From NCBI RefSeq assembly GCF_000332275.1, contig NZ_CM001776.1, positions 1,163,268 through 1,227,267 on the forward strand: DNA of 64,000 bases. The letters run 5' to 3'. Made by a program: the position numbers and the translations under genes. This document shows positions 47,911 to 58,175 of this stretch, piece by piece. The notes beneath the pieces were generated by a model. The model had not been told where the DNA came from, made no database searches, and saw nothing but the letters and a program-made list of their open reading frames with translations. This DNA comes from Synechococcus sp. PCC 7336 (GTDB lineage Bacteria > Cyanobacteriota > Cyanobacteriia > Thermostichales > PCC-7336). Position 1 is the first letter of the stretch. Each line of letters begins with the position of its first letter.

Positions 47911-48972
47911 ATGACCCATTCTATCTCCGCTCCTCCGATCGCGGGCGATCGCCTCTTACGTGCAGCGCGGGGCGAGGTTGTAGACCGTCCGCCCGTCTGG
48001 ATGATGCGACAGGCCGGTCGCTATATGCAGGAGTATCGGGTTCTGCGGGAAAAATATAGCTTCAAAGAGCGCTGCGAACAACCAGAATTGGCTGTGGAGA
48101 TTTCTCTACAGCCCTTCCGCGCCTTCCGCCCTGACGGCGTCATCATGTTCTCCGACATCCTCACCCCCCTCGACGGCATGGGCATCCCCTTCGACCTCGT
48201 GGAAAGCGTCGGTCCCATCATCGATCCCCCCATCCGCACTCGAGCACAGGTGGATAAAGTCCGCCCACTCAATCCAGAAGAAAGCCTCCCCTTCATCAAA
48301 GAAATTTTAAGCACGCTGCGCAGTGAAATTGGCGATCGCGCCACTCTCCTGGGCTTTGTGGGTGCCCCCTGGACGTTGGCGGCCTACGCGGTCGAAGGCA
48401 AAAGCTCTAAAGACTATGCGGTCATCAAACAGATGGCCTACAGTGCCCCCGAGATCCTGCACCAACTTCTAGGCAAGCTGGCCGATTCCATTGCCCGCTA
48501 TGTCTGCTATCAAATCGAATGCGGCGCTCAAGTGGTGCAAATGTTTGACACTTGGGCCGGTCAGCTCAACCCCATCGACTACGAAGCATTTGCCCTCCCT
48601 TACGAACAGCGCATTGTCGAACAGGTCAGACAAGTTCATCCCGATACGCCCCTCGTGCTCTATATCAATGGCAGTGGCGCACTCCTAGAGCGGGTCGGCC
48701 AATCTGGCGTGAATGTATTTAGTGTGGATTGGCTCTCGGATATCGGCGAGGCTCGCCAGCGGCTCGGTCCCGACATGGCGGTGCAAGGGAACCTCGACCC
48801 CATGGTGCTGTTGGGTAGCAAAGCGCTCATTCGCGATCGCACCCTCGATATCATTCGCAAAGCGGGTCCCACCGGTCATATCATGAATCTGGGGCACGGT
48901 ATCCACCGCACGACTCCCGAGGAGAATGTGCGGTACTTCTTTGAGACTGTGCAATCCTTCTCCTATAGCTAG
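47911..48972 (+). CDS. hemE: Uroporphyrinogen decarboxylase
   Basis: A 353-aa enzyme that decarboxylates uroporphyrinogen III to coproporphyrinogen III in the haem and chlorophyll pathway. Family signatures are [17 protein letters not shown] (substrate-binding Arg), [34 protein letters not shown] and [18 protein letters not shown]. It is complete and of normal length. A bidirectional hairpin separates it from the converging pilC. Confidence 0.97.
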   Translation: MTHSISAPPIAGDRLLRAARGEVVDRPPVWMMRQAGRYMQEYRVLREKYSFKERCEQPELAVEISLQPFRAFRPDGVIMFSDILTPLDGMGIPFDLVESVGPIIDPPIRTRAQVDKVRPLNPEESLPFIKEILSTLRSEIGDRATLLGFVGAPWTLAAYAVEGKSSKDYAVIKQMAYSAPEILHQLLGKLADSIARYVCYQIECGAQVVQMFDTWAGQLNPIDYEAFALPYEQRIVEQVRQVHPDTPLVLYINGSGALLERVGQSGVNVFSVDWLSDIGEARQRLGPDMAVQGNLDPMVLLGSKALIRDRTLDIIRKAGPTGHIMNLGHGIHRTTPEENVRYFFETVQSFSYS

Positions 48973-49005
48973 TCGGTCGCGGAGAATCCCCTCCTAGATT
49001 GCAGA

Positions 49006-49027
49006 AAAGCGGGCCTGAGCCCGCTTT
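49006..49027. terminator. Bidirectional terminator between hemE and pilC
   Basis: AAAGCGGGC (49006-49014), loop CTGA, GCCCGCTTT (49019-49027): a perfect 9-bp stem, with A and T runs on its flanks, between converging genes. Confidence 0.8.
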
Positions 49028-49080
49028 AAAATCATTAACGAGTCATCTCACAATCGGAGACCTGTTCCGAGCGATCGCCG

Positions 49081-50301
49081 TTAGCCAACCAGCTCGAACA
49101 GATTGAACATCGGTAGGTACATCGCCACAATGATGGTGCCCACCATACCGCCTAAGACAGCAATCATAATCGGCTCCATCAAACTGGTTAAAGATTTTAC
49201 CGCCTGTTCCACTTCCAACTCGTAAAATTCGGCGGTTTTCTCTAACATTTGATCCAATTCTCCCGTTTCTTCCCCAACGCTAATCATCTGTACGGCCATG
49301 ACAGGAAAGACCTTGGCCCTACCTAAAGCAGGAGCAATTGGATTGCCTGCCGCGATCGCGGTGCGGGAAGAGTCCACAGCATTGGCAATGACGCGATTTC
49401 CCGCTGTATCTCTAACAATTTCTAAACTGGTGAGCACCGGCACACCCGAGCGGGAGAGCGAGCCGAAGGTGCGGCAGAAACGGGCCACCGAGCTCTTGCG
49501 AATCAAATCTCCAAATAGGGGCAACTTCAGCATTAAAGCATCGACACTTTCGCGACCGGCAGGGGTGCGATAGAACTGCTTGAAGGCAAACGTACCGGCA
49601 ACAATCATTACAATCGTGCCTACAATCACGATTGGCGATCGTAAAAACTCACTCAAGGTCAAGAAAAACTGAGTAAAGGCTGGCAATTCTCCACCCAATT
49701 CTTCGTAAATACTTTCAAATGTCGGCAAAATGAAAATCACCATACCGAGGAAGACCAGAACGGCCAACACCAAGACCGTCACGGGGTAGGTCATGGCTGA
49801 CTTAATCTGACGCTGCAACCGATCCACATCTTCTAGCAACTTGGCCAAGCGTTGCAGCACCTCATCCAAGACCCCCCCCACTTCGCCCGCCTGCACCATA
49901 GCGCAGTAGAGGCCGTCAAAGGCATCGGGATAGGGGCGAATCGCGTCGGAGAGATTTTTGCCCGATTCGACCTCGGATTTTACCGAGGTCAAGTATTTCC
50001 TCATTTTGGGATTGTCGGTTTGCTCGGTCATGATGGTGAGCGATCGCACCATCGAAACCCCCGCATTGATCAAGGCTGCAAACTGCCGCGAAAAGACTGC
50101 TTTGTCCCGAACTTCAATACTGCCCATCGACAATTCGAGCTGGCCGAGGTCAAACCCTCTCTTCACTTCGCTAATATCGCGAACGTAAACGCCACTGCGG
50201 CGCAAAGAGGCGCGGGCTTCTGCAAGCGATGTGGCCTTGATGGTGCGAGACACGGGTCGTCCCGCCTGCAATCCCAGCACTTTAAACTGTGGCATAGCCA
50301 A
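49081..50301 (-). CDS. pilC: Type IV pilus inner-membrane platform protein
   Basis: A 406-aa polytopic protein of the GspF/PilC family, the platform on which PilB and PilT act. Two repeated T2SSF domains are visible: FSRQFAALINAGVSMVRSL ... GVLDEVLQRLAKLLED and FCRTFGSLSRSGVPVLTSL ... GELDQMLEKTAEFYE, with three membrane helices (VTVLVLAVLVFLGMVIF, near 215, and at the C-terminus). It is the last gene of the pilB-pilT-pilC cluster, with a spacer of 173 bp after pilT. Confidence 0.95.
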   Translation of the reverse strand: MAMPQFKVLGLQAGRPVSRTIKATSLAEARASLRRSGVYVRDISEVKRGFDLGQLELSMGSIEVRDKAVFSRQFAALINAGVSMVRSLTIMTEQTDNPKMRKYLTSVKSEVESGKNLSDAIRPYPDAFDGLYCAMVQAGEVGGVLDEVLQRLAKLLEDVDRLQRQIKSAMTYPVTVLVLAVLVFLGMVIFILPTFESIYEELGGELPAFTQFFLTLSEFLRSPIVIVGTIVMIVAGTFAFKQFYRTPAGRESVDALMLKLPLFGDLIRKSSVARFCRTFGSLSRSGVPVLTSLEIVRDTAGNRVIANAVDSSRTAIAAGNPIAPALGRAKVFPVMAVQMISVGEETGELDQMLEKTAEFYELEVEQAVKSLTSLMEPIMIAVLGGMVGTIIVAMYLPMFNLFELVG

Positions 50302-50474
50302 TTTCCTTAAACGTTACCGATTGTGAGTCGAGACTAGTGAGCTCGGGAACTGTACGACACTCGTCCATCGCTCGTGAGTCTGGGGTTCGCGAGATTGAGG
50401 GTCGTGACGTTCAAAGTGTGCCCAAACCAACCGCAAGCCATAGCCCCACGATCTCGACGGGCACTCAAAATCAT

Positions 50475-51608
50475 TTAGCGAATGCGAGCTGCCGTTGGCT
50501 GGGCGCGGCCATTCGCTTGGGCGGCAGCATTGCCTTTGGGGCCGCCCAGCATCCTGGCGAGTTCGTCAGGCCGAGAGGTTTTGGCCAGCGCGTTATCGAA
50601 AGAAATTTTGCCCTGGTGGTATAGATCCGCCAGTACTCTTTCCAGAGTTTGCATACCCAGCTTGCCGCCCGTTTGAATGGCAGAGTAAATCTGGGAGGTT
50701 TTCCCCTCTCGCATCAAGTTGGCGATCGCTGGAGTGACCAACATGAGCTCTTGCGCCAACACGCGACCGAATTCCCCCGGTCTCGGATTGAGCCTGGGCA
50801 CGAGGGTCTGAGCAAATACTCCGATCAGCGAGTTCGAGAGCTGCACTCGGATCTGCTGCTGTTGCTCGGGTGAAAACACATCCACCATCCGGTCGACTGT
50901 CTGGGCTGCGGAAGACGTATGCAGCGTACCGAATACCAAGTGACCGGTTTCTGCTGCCGAAATCGCTAGCTGAATCGTTTCCAAGTCCCGCAATTCACCC
51001 ACCAGAATCACATCGGGATCTTCCCGCAAAGCAGCCTTGAGCGCATTGGCAAAACTGCGAGTATCTTCTCCCAATTGGCGTTGGTGAATGATACTCTTAT
51101 CCGATTCATAGACATATTCAATGGGATCTTCCACCGTGAGAATGTGCTCGGCTCGCGTCTGATTGATATAGTTAATCATTGAAGCCAGTGTGGTGGATTT
51201 TCCCGATCCTGTCGGCCCCGTCACGAGCAAAAGGCCGCGAGGGCGCTGAGCGGTTTCCTTGACAATATCTGGCAAACCCAATTTATCAATATCGGGAATA
51301 TCCGACGACAGTGCCCGCAATGCTGCAGCGTAGGTGCCGCGATCTTTGTAAACATTGACCCGAAAGCGGCCAATTCCTCGCACGCCATAAGAACAATCCA
51401 GCTCCCAGTTTTGCTCTAGGTTTTTCCGCTGAGTATTGTTCAACATACTGAAAATTAGCTTTTGTACCTCTTCGGGAGTGAGGGGCTCGTCCTCCGTCGG
51501 CTCCAAATGGCCGCTGACGCGAATATAAGGGGGCAACCCCGCTGAAAGATGTAGGTCGGAGCCGCCTTTTTGAACGGTCAACTCCATCAAATCTTCAATC
51601 ATCATCAT
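50475..51608 (-). CDS. pilT: Type IV pilus retraction ATPase
   Basis: A 377-aa hexameric ATPase that depolymerises pili for twitching and DNA uptake. I choose the ATG at 51608 (TAGGAG lies just upstream) rather than the longer frame to 51638; two further ATGs follow directly. Walker A is GPTGSGKSTTLASM near residue 131. The Asp box (HILTVEDPIEYVY), Walker B (DPDVILVGELRD) and His box (GHLVFGTLHTSSA) are intact. The end is Ala/Arg-rich. It lies between pilB and pilC. Confidence 0.95.
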   Translation of the reverse strand: MMMIEDLMELTVQKGGSDLHLSAGLPPYIRVSGHLEPTEDEPLTPEEVQKLIFSMLNNTQRKNLEQNWELDCSYGVRGIGRFRVNVYKDRGTYAAALRALSSDIPDIDKLGLPDIVKETAQRPRGLLLVTGPTGSGKSTTLASMINYINQTRAEHILTVEDPIEYVYESDKSIIHQRQLGEDTRSFANALKAALREDPDVILVGELRDLETIQLAISAAETGHLVFGTLHTSSAAQTVDRMVDVFSPEQQQQIRVQLSNSLIGVFAQTLVPRLNPRPGEFGRVLAQELMLVTPAIANLMREGKTSQIYSAIQTGGKLGMQTLERVLADLYHQGKISFDNALAKTSRPDELARMLGGPKGNAAAQANGRAQPTAARIR

Positions 51609-51731
51609 GGCGAGTGAGTCTCCTACGCAGGTCGGCACGGTCAGTGGTGTTTAGGGTCAATGTTTTGAGTCTGCAGGCGATCGCAAGCGCACTGAGGTGC
51701 AACTCCCATCGCCATCTCGGAAGGTGTAATC

Positions 51732-53924
51732 TCAGCTAGTTTCGGCCAAAGCAGCCTCGGGCTCTGAACTCTGCTCAAATCCGTGTCCATGCTCGAAACC
51801 GGGATTTTCACCTGCTGGGCTATCCGATTCTTCCGCCACAGGGTCAAAGCGTGGCGTCAAACAATAGGGACAAGTCACCCATTCGACATGCAGTTCGCCA
51901 CCACAGCTACGGCAAGAACCCGTTTCCTTGGCCCGCTGCTTGCGTTCTGACTCCAGGGCCTTATCCGTCAGCACCACTCGATTGACTTCATCTAAAGTGG
52001 TCATCCCCTGCTGAACCAGTTTGAGGCTGTAGGTCAGGAGCGTATCCATACCGGCTTCTACAGCAGCCTCCTTGAGTTTCTCCGTCGGGGCTCCTTGGTT
52101 GATTAGCTTGGCAATCTCATCACTCATACGCATGAACTCGTACACACCTACCCGGCCCTTGTAACCGACCCCTTTGCACTTGGGGCACAATGTTTTTGCT
52201 TTTCGAGCCTCCCGAATTTCAGGGGGGGTGAGGGCATTCGCACGGAAGAACGTAATCTGCTCCGTACTTCCAACCGTGACCAAACCGTAACGGGCGAGTT
52301 CCTCAGGGGAGGGATGATAGGGGCGCTTGCACTCGCCACAAACCCGGCGCATGAGACGCTGAGCCAACACCCCCAATAAAGCACTAGAGATGTTAAACGA
52401 CTCCACCCCCATTTCTGTCAGGCGCACGATCGCCCCAGGTGCGTCATTGGTATGCAATGTGGTCAAAACCAAGTGACCCGTCAGCGACGCCTCAATCGCA
52501 GTTTTCGCCGTTTCGACATCGCGGGTCTCCCCCACCAGAATCACATCCGGGTCTTGCCGCAGAAATGCTCGCAAAATATTGGCAAAGTTCATACCTTTTT
52601 CGCGGATCACCTGCACCTGTGTCGTGCCTTTGAGGGAGTATTCAATCGGGTCTTCTGCCGTGCTGATGTTAATGCCGGGGCTGTTCAGTTCTGCTAAAGC
52701 CGAGTAGAGGGTGGTGGTTTTCCCAGACCCCGTCGGCCCCGTCACCAAAATGAGCCCGAAGGGTCGGTGGATCACATCTCGCACCCCAGCCAGCACATCG
52801 GGATCGCTAATGAGGACATCCAATCCCAATTTGGTGGAGGAGTTATCCAAAATCCGCATGACGATTTTTTCGCCATAGCGGGAGGGAAGGGTATTAACGC
52901 GAAAATCGATCCGACGGCGCTTGAACATGCGACGAATGCGACCATCTTGAGGCTGGCGGCGCTCGGCAATATCCAGCTCAGCCAAAATTTTGAAGCGGGT
53001 GGTCAGCGCGGGAATAATTTGCTTGGGCAGGTTGTCAAACCCTTTGCGCAATACGCCATCCTTCCGAAAGCGAATGCGCAGGTACTGTTCTTGGGGTTCG
53101 ATGTGAATGTCCGAGACCCCCTCTTTGAGGGCCTTCACCATCACCTGGTTGGCCAACTTAATGACTGGCGCACCTTCAGCACTGCGCAGTGCTGCCTCTA
53201 GCGATTCTCCTTCCTCTTCAACGGCATCGTCTAACCCTTCAATATCCAGATCGATATCTTCCAATCGACCGGTAACTTCGATCTCTTCCTCATCAAACTC
53301 TTCTTCCCCAGATTCCTCACGATCGTCATCGTCGTCATCGTAGAAATCGTCGTACCCTTCTTCATCTTGCAGCTTATTGTTGCTCGCCAGCGACTGTGCC
53401 TGCTGGTTCAAACAATCGTCCAAAAGCTGGGTGAAGTCGCCGACCCCAAAGACCACCCGCTTTAATTTCAGCCCTTGCAGCCGCAAGCGGCGGTTGAGAT
53501 CGTCGAGGGCGCGCAGGTTTTCGGGGTTTGTCATCGCCACGGTCACCACATCCCCCTCTTGGGAAATGGGACACATCTGGTAGCGATTGCAGACGTCTAC
53601 CGGTAACAGAGTCTCCTGCAAGGCCATGACCTGCTCCAGAGCGGCAGGCTCTAACGCTAAATCTAGGCAAGGGAACCCATAAATCACTTTGAGTTCGAAC
53701 AGTTCTTGCCGCTTATACAGGCGCTGCAGTTCGGGGGTCAGTTCTCGACCCGTCATCTCGCTGACCACTGAAACCAGATCTCGACCCGTTTCGCGATAGG
53801 TCTCGAAAGCAGCCTGAATTTGAGCGTTATCGGCAATTCCCATCTGAACCAGTTTGCGTCCGAAGGGAGTGACGCTGGTTTGGCTCACGACTAGGGCACG
53901 ACGAGAAGAGGTATTCATCGGCAT
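51732..53924 (-). CDS. pilB: Type IV pilus assembly ATPase
   Basis: A 730-aa extension ATPase. The N-terminal MshEN/GspE-N domain spans about 30-165. An acidic insert rich in Asp and Glu (about 185-230) is followed by the ATPase core: Walker A GPTGSGKTTTLYSA near 398, Asp box NISTAEDPIEYSL, Walker B DPDVILVGETRD. The usual tetra-Cys zinc element (CGECKRPY ... CPKCKGVGYKGR) is present. After residue 660 there is a second zinc-ribbon-like motif, CRSCGGELHVEWVTCPYC, then an acidic His/Glu-rich tail. The start is at 53924, with MNTSS six bases in as alternative. It is first in the cluster with pilT and pilC, needed for motility and competence. Confidence 0.95.
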   Translation of the reverse strand: MPMNTSSRRALVVSQTSVTPFGRKLVQMGIADNAQIQAAFETYRETGRDLVSVVSEMTGRELTPELQRLYKRQELFELKVIYGFPCLDLALEPAALEQVMALQETLLPVDVCNRYQMCPISQEGDVVTVAMTNPENLRALDDLNRRLRLQGLKLKRVVFGVGDFTQLLDDCLNQQAQSLASNNKLQDEEGYDDFYDDDDDDREESGEEEFDEEEIEVTGRLEDIDLDIEGLDDAVEEEGESLEAALRSAEGAPVIKLANQVMVKALKEGVSDIHIEPQEQYLRIRFRKDGVLRKGFDNLPKQIIPALTTRFKILAELDIAERRQPQDGRIRRMFKRRRIDFRVNTLPSRYGEKIVMRILDNSSTKLGLDVLISDPDVLAGVRDVIHRPFGLILVTGPTGSGKTTTLYSALAELNSPGINISTAEDPIEYSLKGTTQVQVIREKGMNFANILRAFLRQDPDVILVGETRDVETAKTAIEASLTGHLVLTTLHTNDAPGAIVRLTEMGVESFNISSALLGVLAQRLMRRVCGECKRPYHPSPEELARYGLVTVGSTEQITFFRANALTPPEIREARKAKTLCPKCKGVGYKGRVGVYEFMRMSDEIAKLINQGAPTEKLKEAAVEAGMDTLLTYSLKLVQQGMTTLDEVNRVVLTDKALESERKQRAKETGSCRSCGGELHVEWVTCPYCLTPRFDPVAEESDSPAGENPGFEHGHGFEQSSEPEAALAETS

Positions 53925-54021
53925 TGACTAGAGGATGCCCAGAGTATGCCCATTCCCCCGAGATTTCCTGCCAATTCTCCCCGCCTGACTCGAACTCAAC
54001 AGATCGACTGCCCGTCTCAAA

Positions 54022-54912
54022 CTATGCAGATCTCTCCGCTGGTGGCAGTAGAAATGCGAGGGTAACGTCGGCATTCAGGTGTGCCCCCGGTTCGAGCAAG
54101 ATGAGATCGATACCCGTGTTGATGGCATTGCGAGGAGCAGACCAAGGCTCCAAACAGTAGAACGGTTTCCCCTTGACAGTCCAAAATACCAAATGTCGAA
54201 AGTGAGGGCTCCCTGTCAGTTTGAGCTGTAAATCGCGATCGCGCACTGTTGCTTCTAGAGCCGCGTCGGAGGGGGCGGGATCGAGGGCAGCATCAATTTC
54301 ATCGAGATCGAAATTCCAGCCAGCAGTGAGTTTGTCAGCGATGTTGTTGGCGCGATCGAAATAGACTTTTGTCGGCAGTTCGAATTGCAGTTGGGTTTTA
54401 TCGGCAACGGCAAAGTAAGGGTGAAAGCCAATCGAGAAAGGCATAATATTCTGCGATCGATTGCGGAACTGCTGCTCGATCGCCAGTTGGCTGCCCGTCA
54501 AACGGTAGGTGAAGTTGAGTTCGAATGCAAACGGATAGACGGAGCGGGTTGCAGGGGTATCGGTCAGGGTAACGGTCAGGACAGCGGCGGCTTCGGTCTC
54601 CATTTGGGTAACTGTCCAGGGCAAATTGCGGACAAAGCCGTGTTGGGGGAGCTCGTAGACCTGTCCCTGCCAGGTATATCGATTCTCCGGTAAGTTACCG
54701 CAGATGGGAAACAAAATGGGGATCCCCCCCCGCATGCTCAGCGCGGGATCGGCAAATCGCTCGCGATCGAGGTACAGCAGGGAGCGATCGCCCTTCTGGA
54801 TGTCAACAACCGCCCCTCCCCGCTCCGGTACGACCGAGACCCGAAAATCTGTAGTTCGATCGTGCAAAATATAAGTTTTGTACCGATCTGTTTCACAATG
54901 AATGTCGAACAT
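54022..54912 (-). CDS. Aldose 1-epimerase (GalM-like)
   Basis: A 296-aa beta-sandwich protein. It reads FRVSVVPERGGAVVDIQ near the start, GGIPILFPICGNLPENRY around residue 63, LPQHGFVRNLPWTVTQ with the catalytic His region, and FSIGFHPYFAV with the second His. C-terminal PFYCLEPWSAPRNAINTG places the base Glu. The family interconverts anomers of hexoses or hexose phosphates; specificity cannot be told. It is divergent from the deoxyribosyltransferase-like gene, 45 bp apart. Confidence 0.88.
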   Translation of the reverse strand: MFDIHCETDRYKTYILHDRTTDFRVSVVPERGGAVVDIQKGDRSLLYLDRERFADPALSMRGGIPILFPICGNLPENRYTWQGQVYELPQHGFVRNLPWTVTQMETEAAAVLTVTLTDTPATRSVYPFAFELNFTYRLTGSQLAIEQQFRNRSQNIMPFSIGFHPYFAVADKTQLQFELPTKVYFDRANNIADKLTAGWNFDLDEIDAALDPAPSDAALEATVRDRDLQLKLTGSPHFRHLVFWTVKGKPFYCLEPWSAPRNAINTGIDLILLEPGAHLNADVTLAFLLPPAERSA

Positions 54913-54957
54913 AATCTCCCTCCAAAGAGATTATTTCGAGTGTAAAGGAGGTTCCGT

Positions 54958-55398
54958 TTGAATTCACCAGAATCCCTCATAGACTTTTATATTGCCGGAC
55001 CGCTGTTCAATATTTACGAACAGGTGTTTCAACAGCAAATCGAAACGGCGATCGCCGAGCTGGGCAGCACCTTTTTGCCCCAGCGGGATTGCCCCCAAGA
55101 CGAAGAAAAAATCTTTTCTGCCTGCATTGATGCCGTGGATCGAAGCCGCTACGTCATTGCCAACCTATCCGGTATAGATGTGGACTCTGGAACAGCTTTT
55201 GAGGTGGGATATGCCTATGCTAAAGGTATTCCAGTGTTCGCGATCCGCTCGGAAATTGCCGTTCAATTGCCCGATCGCACCATCTTCCCCAACGTCATGC
55301 TGCGGGATTCTGTTAAAGTCTTGGCCGCGTCGATCGAGGAGCTGGTGGATGCGATTCAATCGGAACTAGATGCGATTGACTCAGGTGAGGCAGGCTAA
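54958..55398 (+). CDS. Nucleoside 2-deoxyribosyltransferase-like protein
   Basis: A 146-aa protein from a TTG at 54958, chosen because AAAGGAGG lies at 54944-54951, six bases upstream. It has DFYIAGPLFNIYEQ at the start, DRSRYVIANLSGIDVDSGTAFEVGYAYAKG in the middle with the catalytic Glu (quoted in parts: VDSGTAFEVGYAYAKG), and a short helical end. The family transfers or hydrolyses deoxyribose of nucleosides and also includes signalling-nucleotide hydrolases, so a salvage role is likely but not certain. Confidence 0.85.
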   Translation: MNSPESLIDFYIAGPLFNIYEQVFQQQIETAIAELGSTFLPQRDCPQDEEKIFSACIDAVDRSRYVIANLSGIDVDSGTAFEVGYAYAKGIPVFAIRSEIAVQLPDRTIFPNVMLRDSVKVLAASIEELVDAIQSELDAIDSGEAG

Positions 55399-55448
55399 CC
55401 CCACGCCATCAAATCCAGCGGATGGCAAAAGGTTTCAGAGATTTCCGT

Positions 55449-56540
55449 TTAATTGCCATCCGTTTCCCCTTCTGGATCTGCGGTCTCAGCAGCGACTGTG
55501 TTAGCTGAAACCGCAACCCCCATCGAGAGCTGTTCGCGCAATTTTAGATCGATCTCGGTGCGAATTTCGGGATTGCGATCGAAGTACACAATGGCGTTAT
55601 CGCGCCCTTGGGCCACATTATCGCCGTTGTAGCTATACCAAGAGCCCTTGCGCTCCACTAACCCCGTTTCCTCAGCCAAGTCGAGGATACAGCCAGTATT
55701 GGAAACTCCCTTACCAAAAATAATATCGAACTCCGCCCGACGGAAGGGGGGAGCAACCTTATTCTTCGCCACTTTTACCCGAGCCCGAATGCCATATTCT
55801 TCGTTCCCCTTCTTCAAGGTTTGAATGCGGCGAATATCTAAGCGGACCGAGGCATAGAACTTGAGAGCATTGCCGCCGGTGGTGGTTTCTTGGGGACCGT
55901 AGCCCATGCCGCCAATCTTGGAGCGCAACTGGTTGAGGAACACCACGATACAGCCCGTCTTGCCAATATTGCCAGTGATTTTGCGCAACGCTTGACTCAT
56001 CAAGCGGGCTTGCAATCCCACATGAGAATCCCCCATTTCCCCTTCAATCTCGGCCCGGGGAACCAGAGCCGCGACCGAATCGACAACCACAATATCCACT
56101 GCAGCAGACCGCACCAATTGGTCCACAATCTCTAAGCCCGCTTCGCCGGTGTCGGGCTGAGCAACTAGCAGATTTTCGACATCGACACCTAAGGCTGCCG
56201 CGTAGGTGGGATCGAGGGCATGTTCGGCATCCACAAATGCCGCGATCCCTCCCACTTTTTGCACCTCCGCCACCGCATGTAAGGCAATCGAAGTCTTCCC
56301 CGACGACTCGGGGCCATAAATTTCCACGACTCGCCCTTTGGGAAATCCCCCTCCTAAGGCTAGATCGAGGGTGAGGGGTCCGCTAGAAACCGTCTCCACC
56401 CGCATTTGGGAGGCATCTCCCAAACGCATAATGGCCCCTTTGCCAAAATTGCGTTCGATCTGGCCGAGTACTCGATCCAGCGCTTGCTCCTTAGCAGCCG
56501 CTTCTTTGCCATTGCTGGATTGAGAAGAGTTTCGGGGCAT
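55449..56540 (-). CDS. recA: Recombinase RecA
   Basis: A 363-aa protein from the ATG at 56540 ([20 protein letters not shown]); the frame is open to 56621, but the extra 27 residues are not conserved. Walker A is [13 protein letters not shown], followed by the polymerisation and DNA-binding segments ([38 protein letters not shown]). It carries out strand exchange and triggers the SOS response. The C-terminal tail is acidic, as is usual. No convincing LexA box was found upstream. Confidence 0.97.
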   Translation of the reverse strand: MPRNSSQSSNGKEAAAKEQALDRVLGQIERNFGKGAIMRLGDASQMRVETVSSGPLTLDLALGGGFPKGRVVEIYGPESSGKTSIALHAVAEVQKVGGIAAFVDAEHALDPTYAAALGVDVENLLVAQPDTGEAGLEIVDQLVRSAAVDIVVVDSVAALVPRAEIEGEMGDSHVGLQARLMSQALRKITGNIGKTGCIVVFLNQLRSKIGGMGYGPQETTTGGNALKFYASVRLDIRRIQTLKKGNEEYGIRARVKVAKNKVAPPFRRAEFDIIFGKGVSNTGCILDLAEETGLVERKGSWYSYNGDNVAQGRDNAIVYFDRNPEIRTEIDLKLREQLSMGVAVSANTVAAETADPEGETDGN

Positions 56541-56758
56541 AGTGGCAGGATCTCCAAAACAGAGTGGGGCAGGGAAAGATCGAGCTTGAGGTTGGGAAGG
56601 CGCGATCGAAGGCGACAGCATTCTAGCACCCCGCTCGCTGGCAACATTGTCTGTTTCCTCTCCACTCAGACTGTTGTAAAGTTGCAGCTTGGAATCGCCA
56701 GAAACGCTAGAGTTTCTGAGAATTCCGCACCGTTACTTGCGCCTTGCAGGCACCCTTC

Positions 56759-57262
56759 ATGTCTCAGTCTCCCAGCGGCGATCGCCCCCTCACCCTGACA
56801 TCCCCTCAAGCCACCCAAACCCTGGCGTATCTGCTGGGCAAAAGTGCCACGGCTGGCTCGGTACTATTGCTAGAAGGGAATTTAGGCGGTGGTAAGACCA
56901 CTTTCGTGCAAGGGTTAGGAAAAGGATTGGGCATTGAGGATGCGATCCTAAGTCCTACATTCACGCTCGTTCAAGAGTATTGGGAAGGGCGCTTACCCTT
57001 ATTCCACTGCGATCTCTATCGACTGACCCCCGAGGCCGTCTATGACTTGAGCTTGGATGAGTTGTGGGTAGGGGAAGGGGTGATGGCGATTGAATGGCCC
57101 GATCGCCTGCCCGAACTGCCGCCGGAGTGGCTGCGGTTGAGATTAGAAGTAGTCGACGAGACGAGACGTCTGGCTAGCGCTAGTGCTAGCGGCGATCGCC
57201 ACTATCACTGGTGGCAGCAAACGGTTCGACAGTTTGCATCGAGTCATCCAAACTCTCAATAA
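56759..57262 (+). CDS. tsaE: tRNA threonylcarbamoyladenosine biosynthesis ATPase TsaE
   Basis: A 167-aa protein from the ATG at 56759 (MSQSPSGDRPLTL). Walker A is LEGNLGGGKTTFVQGLGKGL, then SPTFTLVQEYWEGRLPLFHCD and VMAIEWPDRL, which are diagnostic. TsaE is the ATPase that drives the TsaBD complex in making t6A at position 37 of ANN-decoding tRNAs. The tail after residue 145 is not conserved. The HAD gene starts 30 bp later, probably in one operon. Confidence 0.94.
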   Translation: MSQSPSGDRPLTLTSPQATQTLAYLLGKSATAGSVLLLEGNLGGGKTTFVQGLGKGLGIEDAILSPTFTLVQEYWEGRLPLFHCDLYRLTPEAVYDLSLDELWVGEGVMAIEWPDRLPELPPEWLRLRLEVVDETRRLASASASGDRHYHWWQQTVRQFASSHPNSQ

Positions 57263-57292
57263 TGTTGGCATCTCTTGCAGGACAGCATCGAT

Positions 57293-58114
57293 ATGGCAGC
57301 ACCGCCGCACATACTCGCCCTAGACTTCGATGGCGTTCTGCTCGACGGCCTACCAGAATATTTTCAAACTGCTTGGCGAGCCTATTGCCAAATTTGGCAG
57401 CCCCGAGAGGTTATTCCTCCCGCTGGGGTGGCCGATCGCTTTTATCGCCTGCGCCCGGTCATCGAAACGGGCTGGGAAATGCCTGTATTGGTGCGTGCCA
57501 TTGTGACAGGTATCCCTGACGATGCTGTGCTGGCGGATTGGCCATCAGTATTGCAGTCCAGAGTGGCCAGGGAAGAACTCGATCGCGTCGTCCTCGCCCG
57601 AGCGGTAGACGGCATCCGCGATCGCTGGATCGCCTCAGATCTGGAAGGTTGGCTGGCCAGCCAACGGTTTTATCCGGGGGCGATCGCGCGGCTGGAACAA
57701 TTGCTCGCTAGCGAAGTAGAAATCTATATTGTCTCCACCAAGGAAGGTCGCTTTATTCACAAGCTCTCAAGTCAAGCGGGAATAGAGCTGCCGCGCGATC
57801 GCATTTTCGGCAAAGAGATCGGGCAACCCAAATACGAAACCCTGCGACAACTCTTGCAAGCCTCTGGAAACCTGCCAAGCTCTTGCCTCTGGTTTGTGGA
57901 AGATCGGCTCAAAGCCCTACGGTTGGTGCAACAGCAGCCAGATCTGCAGAACGTCGGTTTATTTTTGGCGACTTGGGGATACAACACCGAACGCGATCGA
58001 CAAGCGATCGGAGGCGATCGCTTCATTCACCTCCTTAGCCTGAATTGCTTTCGTCAGAGCTTGTCCCATTGGCCGATCGAGCCGAACTGCAGTCAGCCCC
58101 ACAAATCTTTGTAA
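57293..58114 (+). CDS. HAD-superfamily hydrolase
   Basis: A 273-aa protein from the ATG at 57293 (MAAPPHILALDFDGVLLDGL); a TTG at 57275 is possible. Motif I is LDFDGVLLD (nucleophile Asp and the second Asp), motif II YIVSTKEGRF (Ser/Thr), and motif III/IV KYETL ... LWFVEDRLKALRLV. It is a cap-containing phosphatase-like protein of a type common in cyanobacteria. The substrate is unknown. It follows tsaE by 30 bp. Confidence 0.85.
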   Translation: MAAPPHILALDFDGVLLDGLPEYFQTAWRAYCQIWQPREVIPPAGVADRFYRLRPVIETGWEMPVLVRAIVTGIPDDAVLADWPSVLQSRVAREELDRVVLARAVDGIRDRWIASDLEGWLASQRFYPGAIARLEQLLASEVEIYIVSTKEGRFIHKLSSQAGIELPRDRIFGKEIGQPKYETLRQLLQASGNLPSSCLWFVEDRLKALRLVQQQPDLQNVGLFLATWGYNTERDRQAIGGDRFIHLLSLNCFRQSLSHWPIEPNCSQPHKSL

Positions 58115-58175
58115 GTTGGAGACCGCAAATTGGGCGAAACTATAAAGGTGGAAAGCTTTGAACTCTATCTCGTAT

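Noticed and set aside
56541-56758. LexA box upstream of recA
   Set aside because: No clear match to the cyanobacterial consensus could be seen in the 218-bp spacer.
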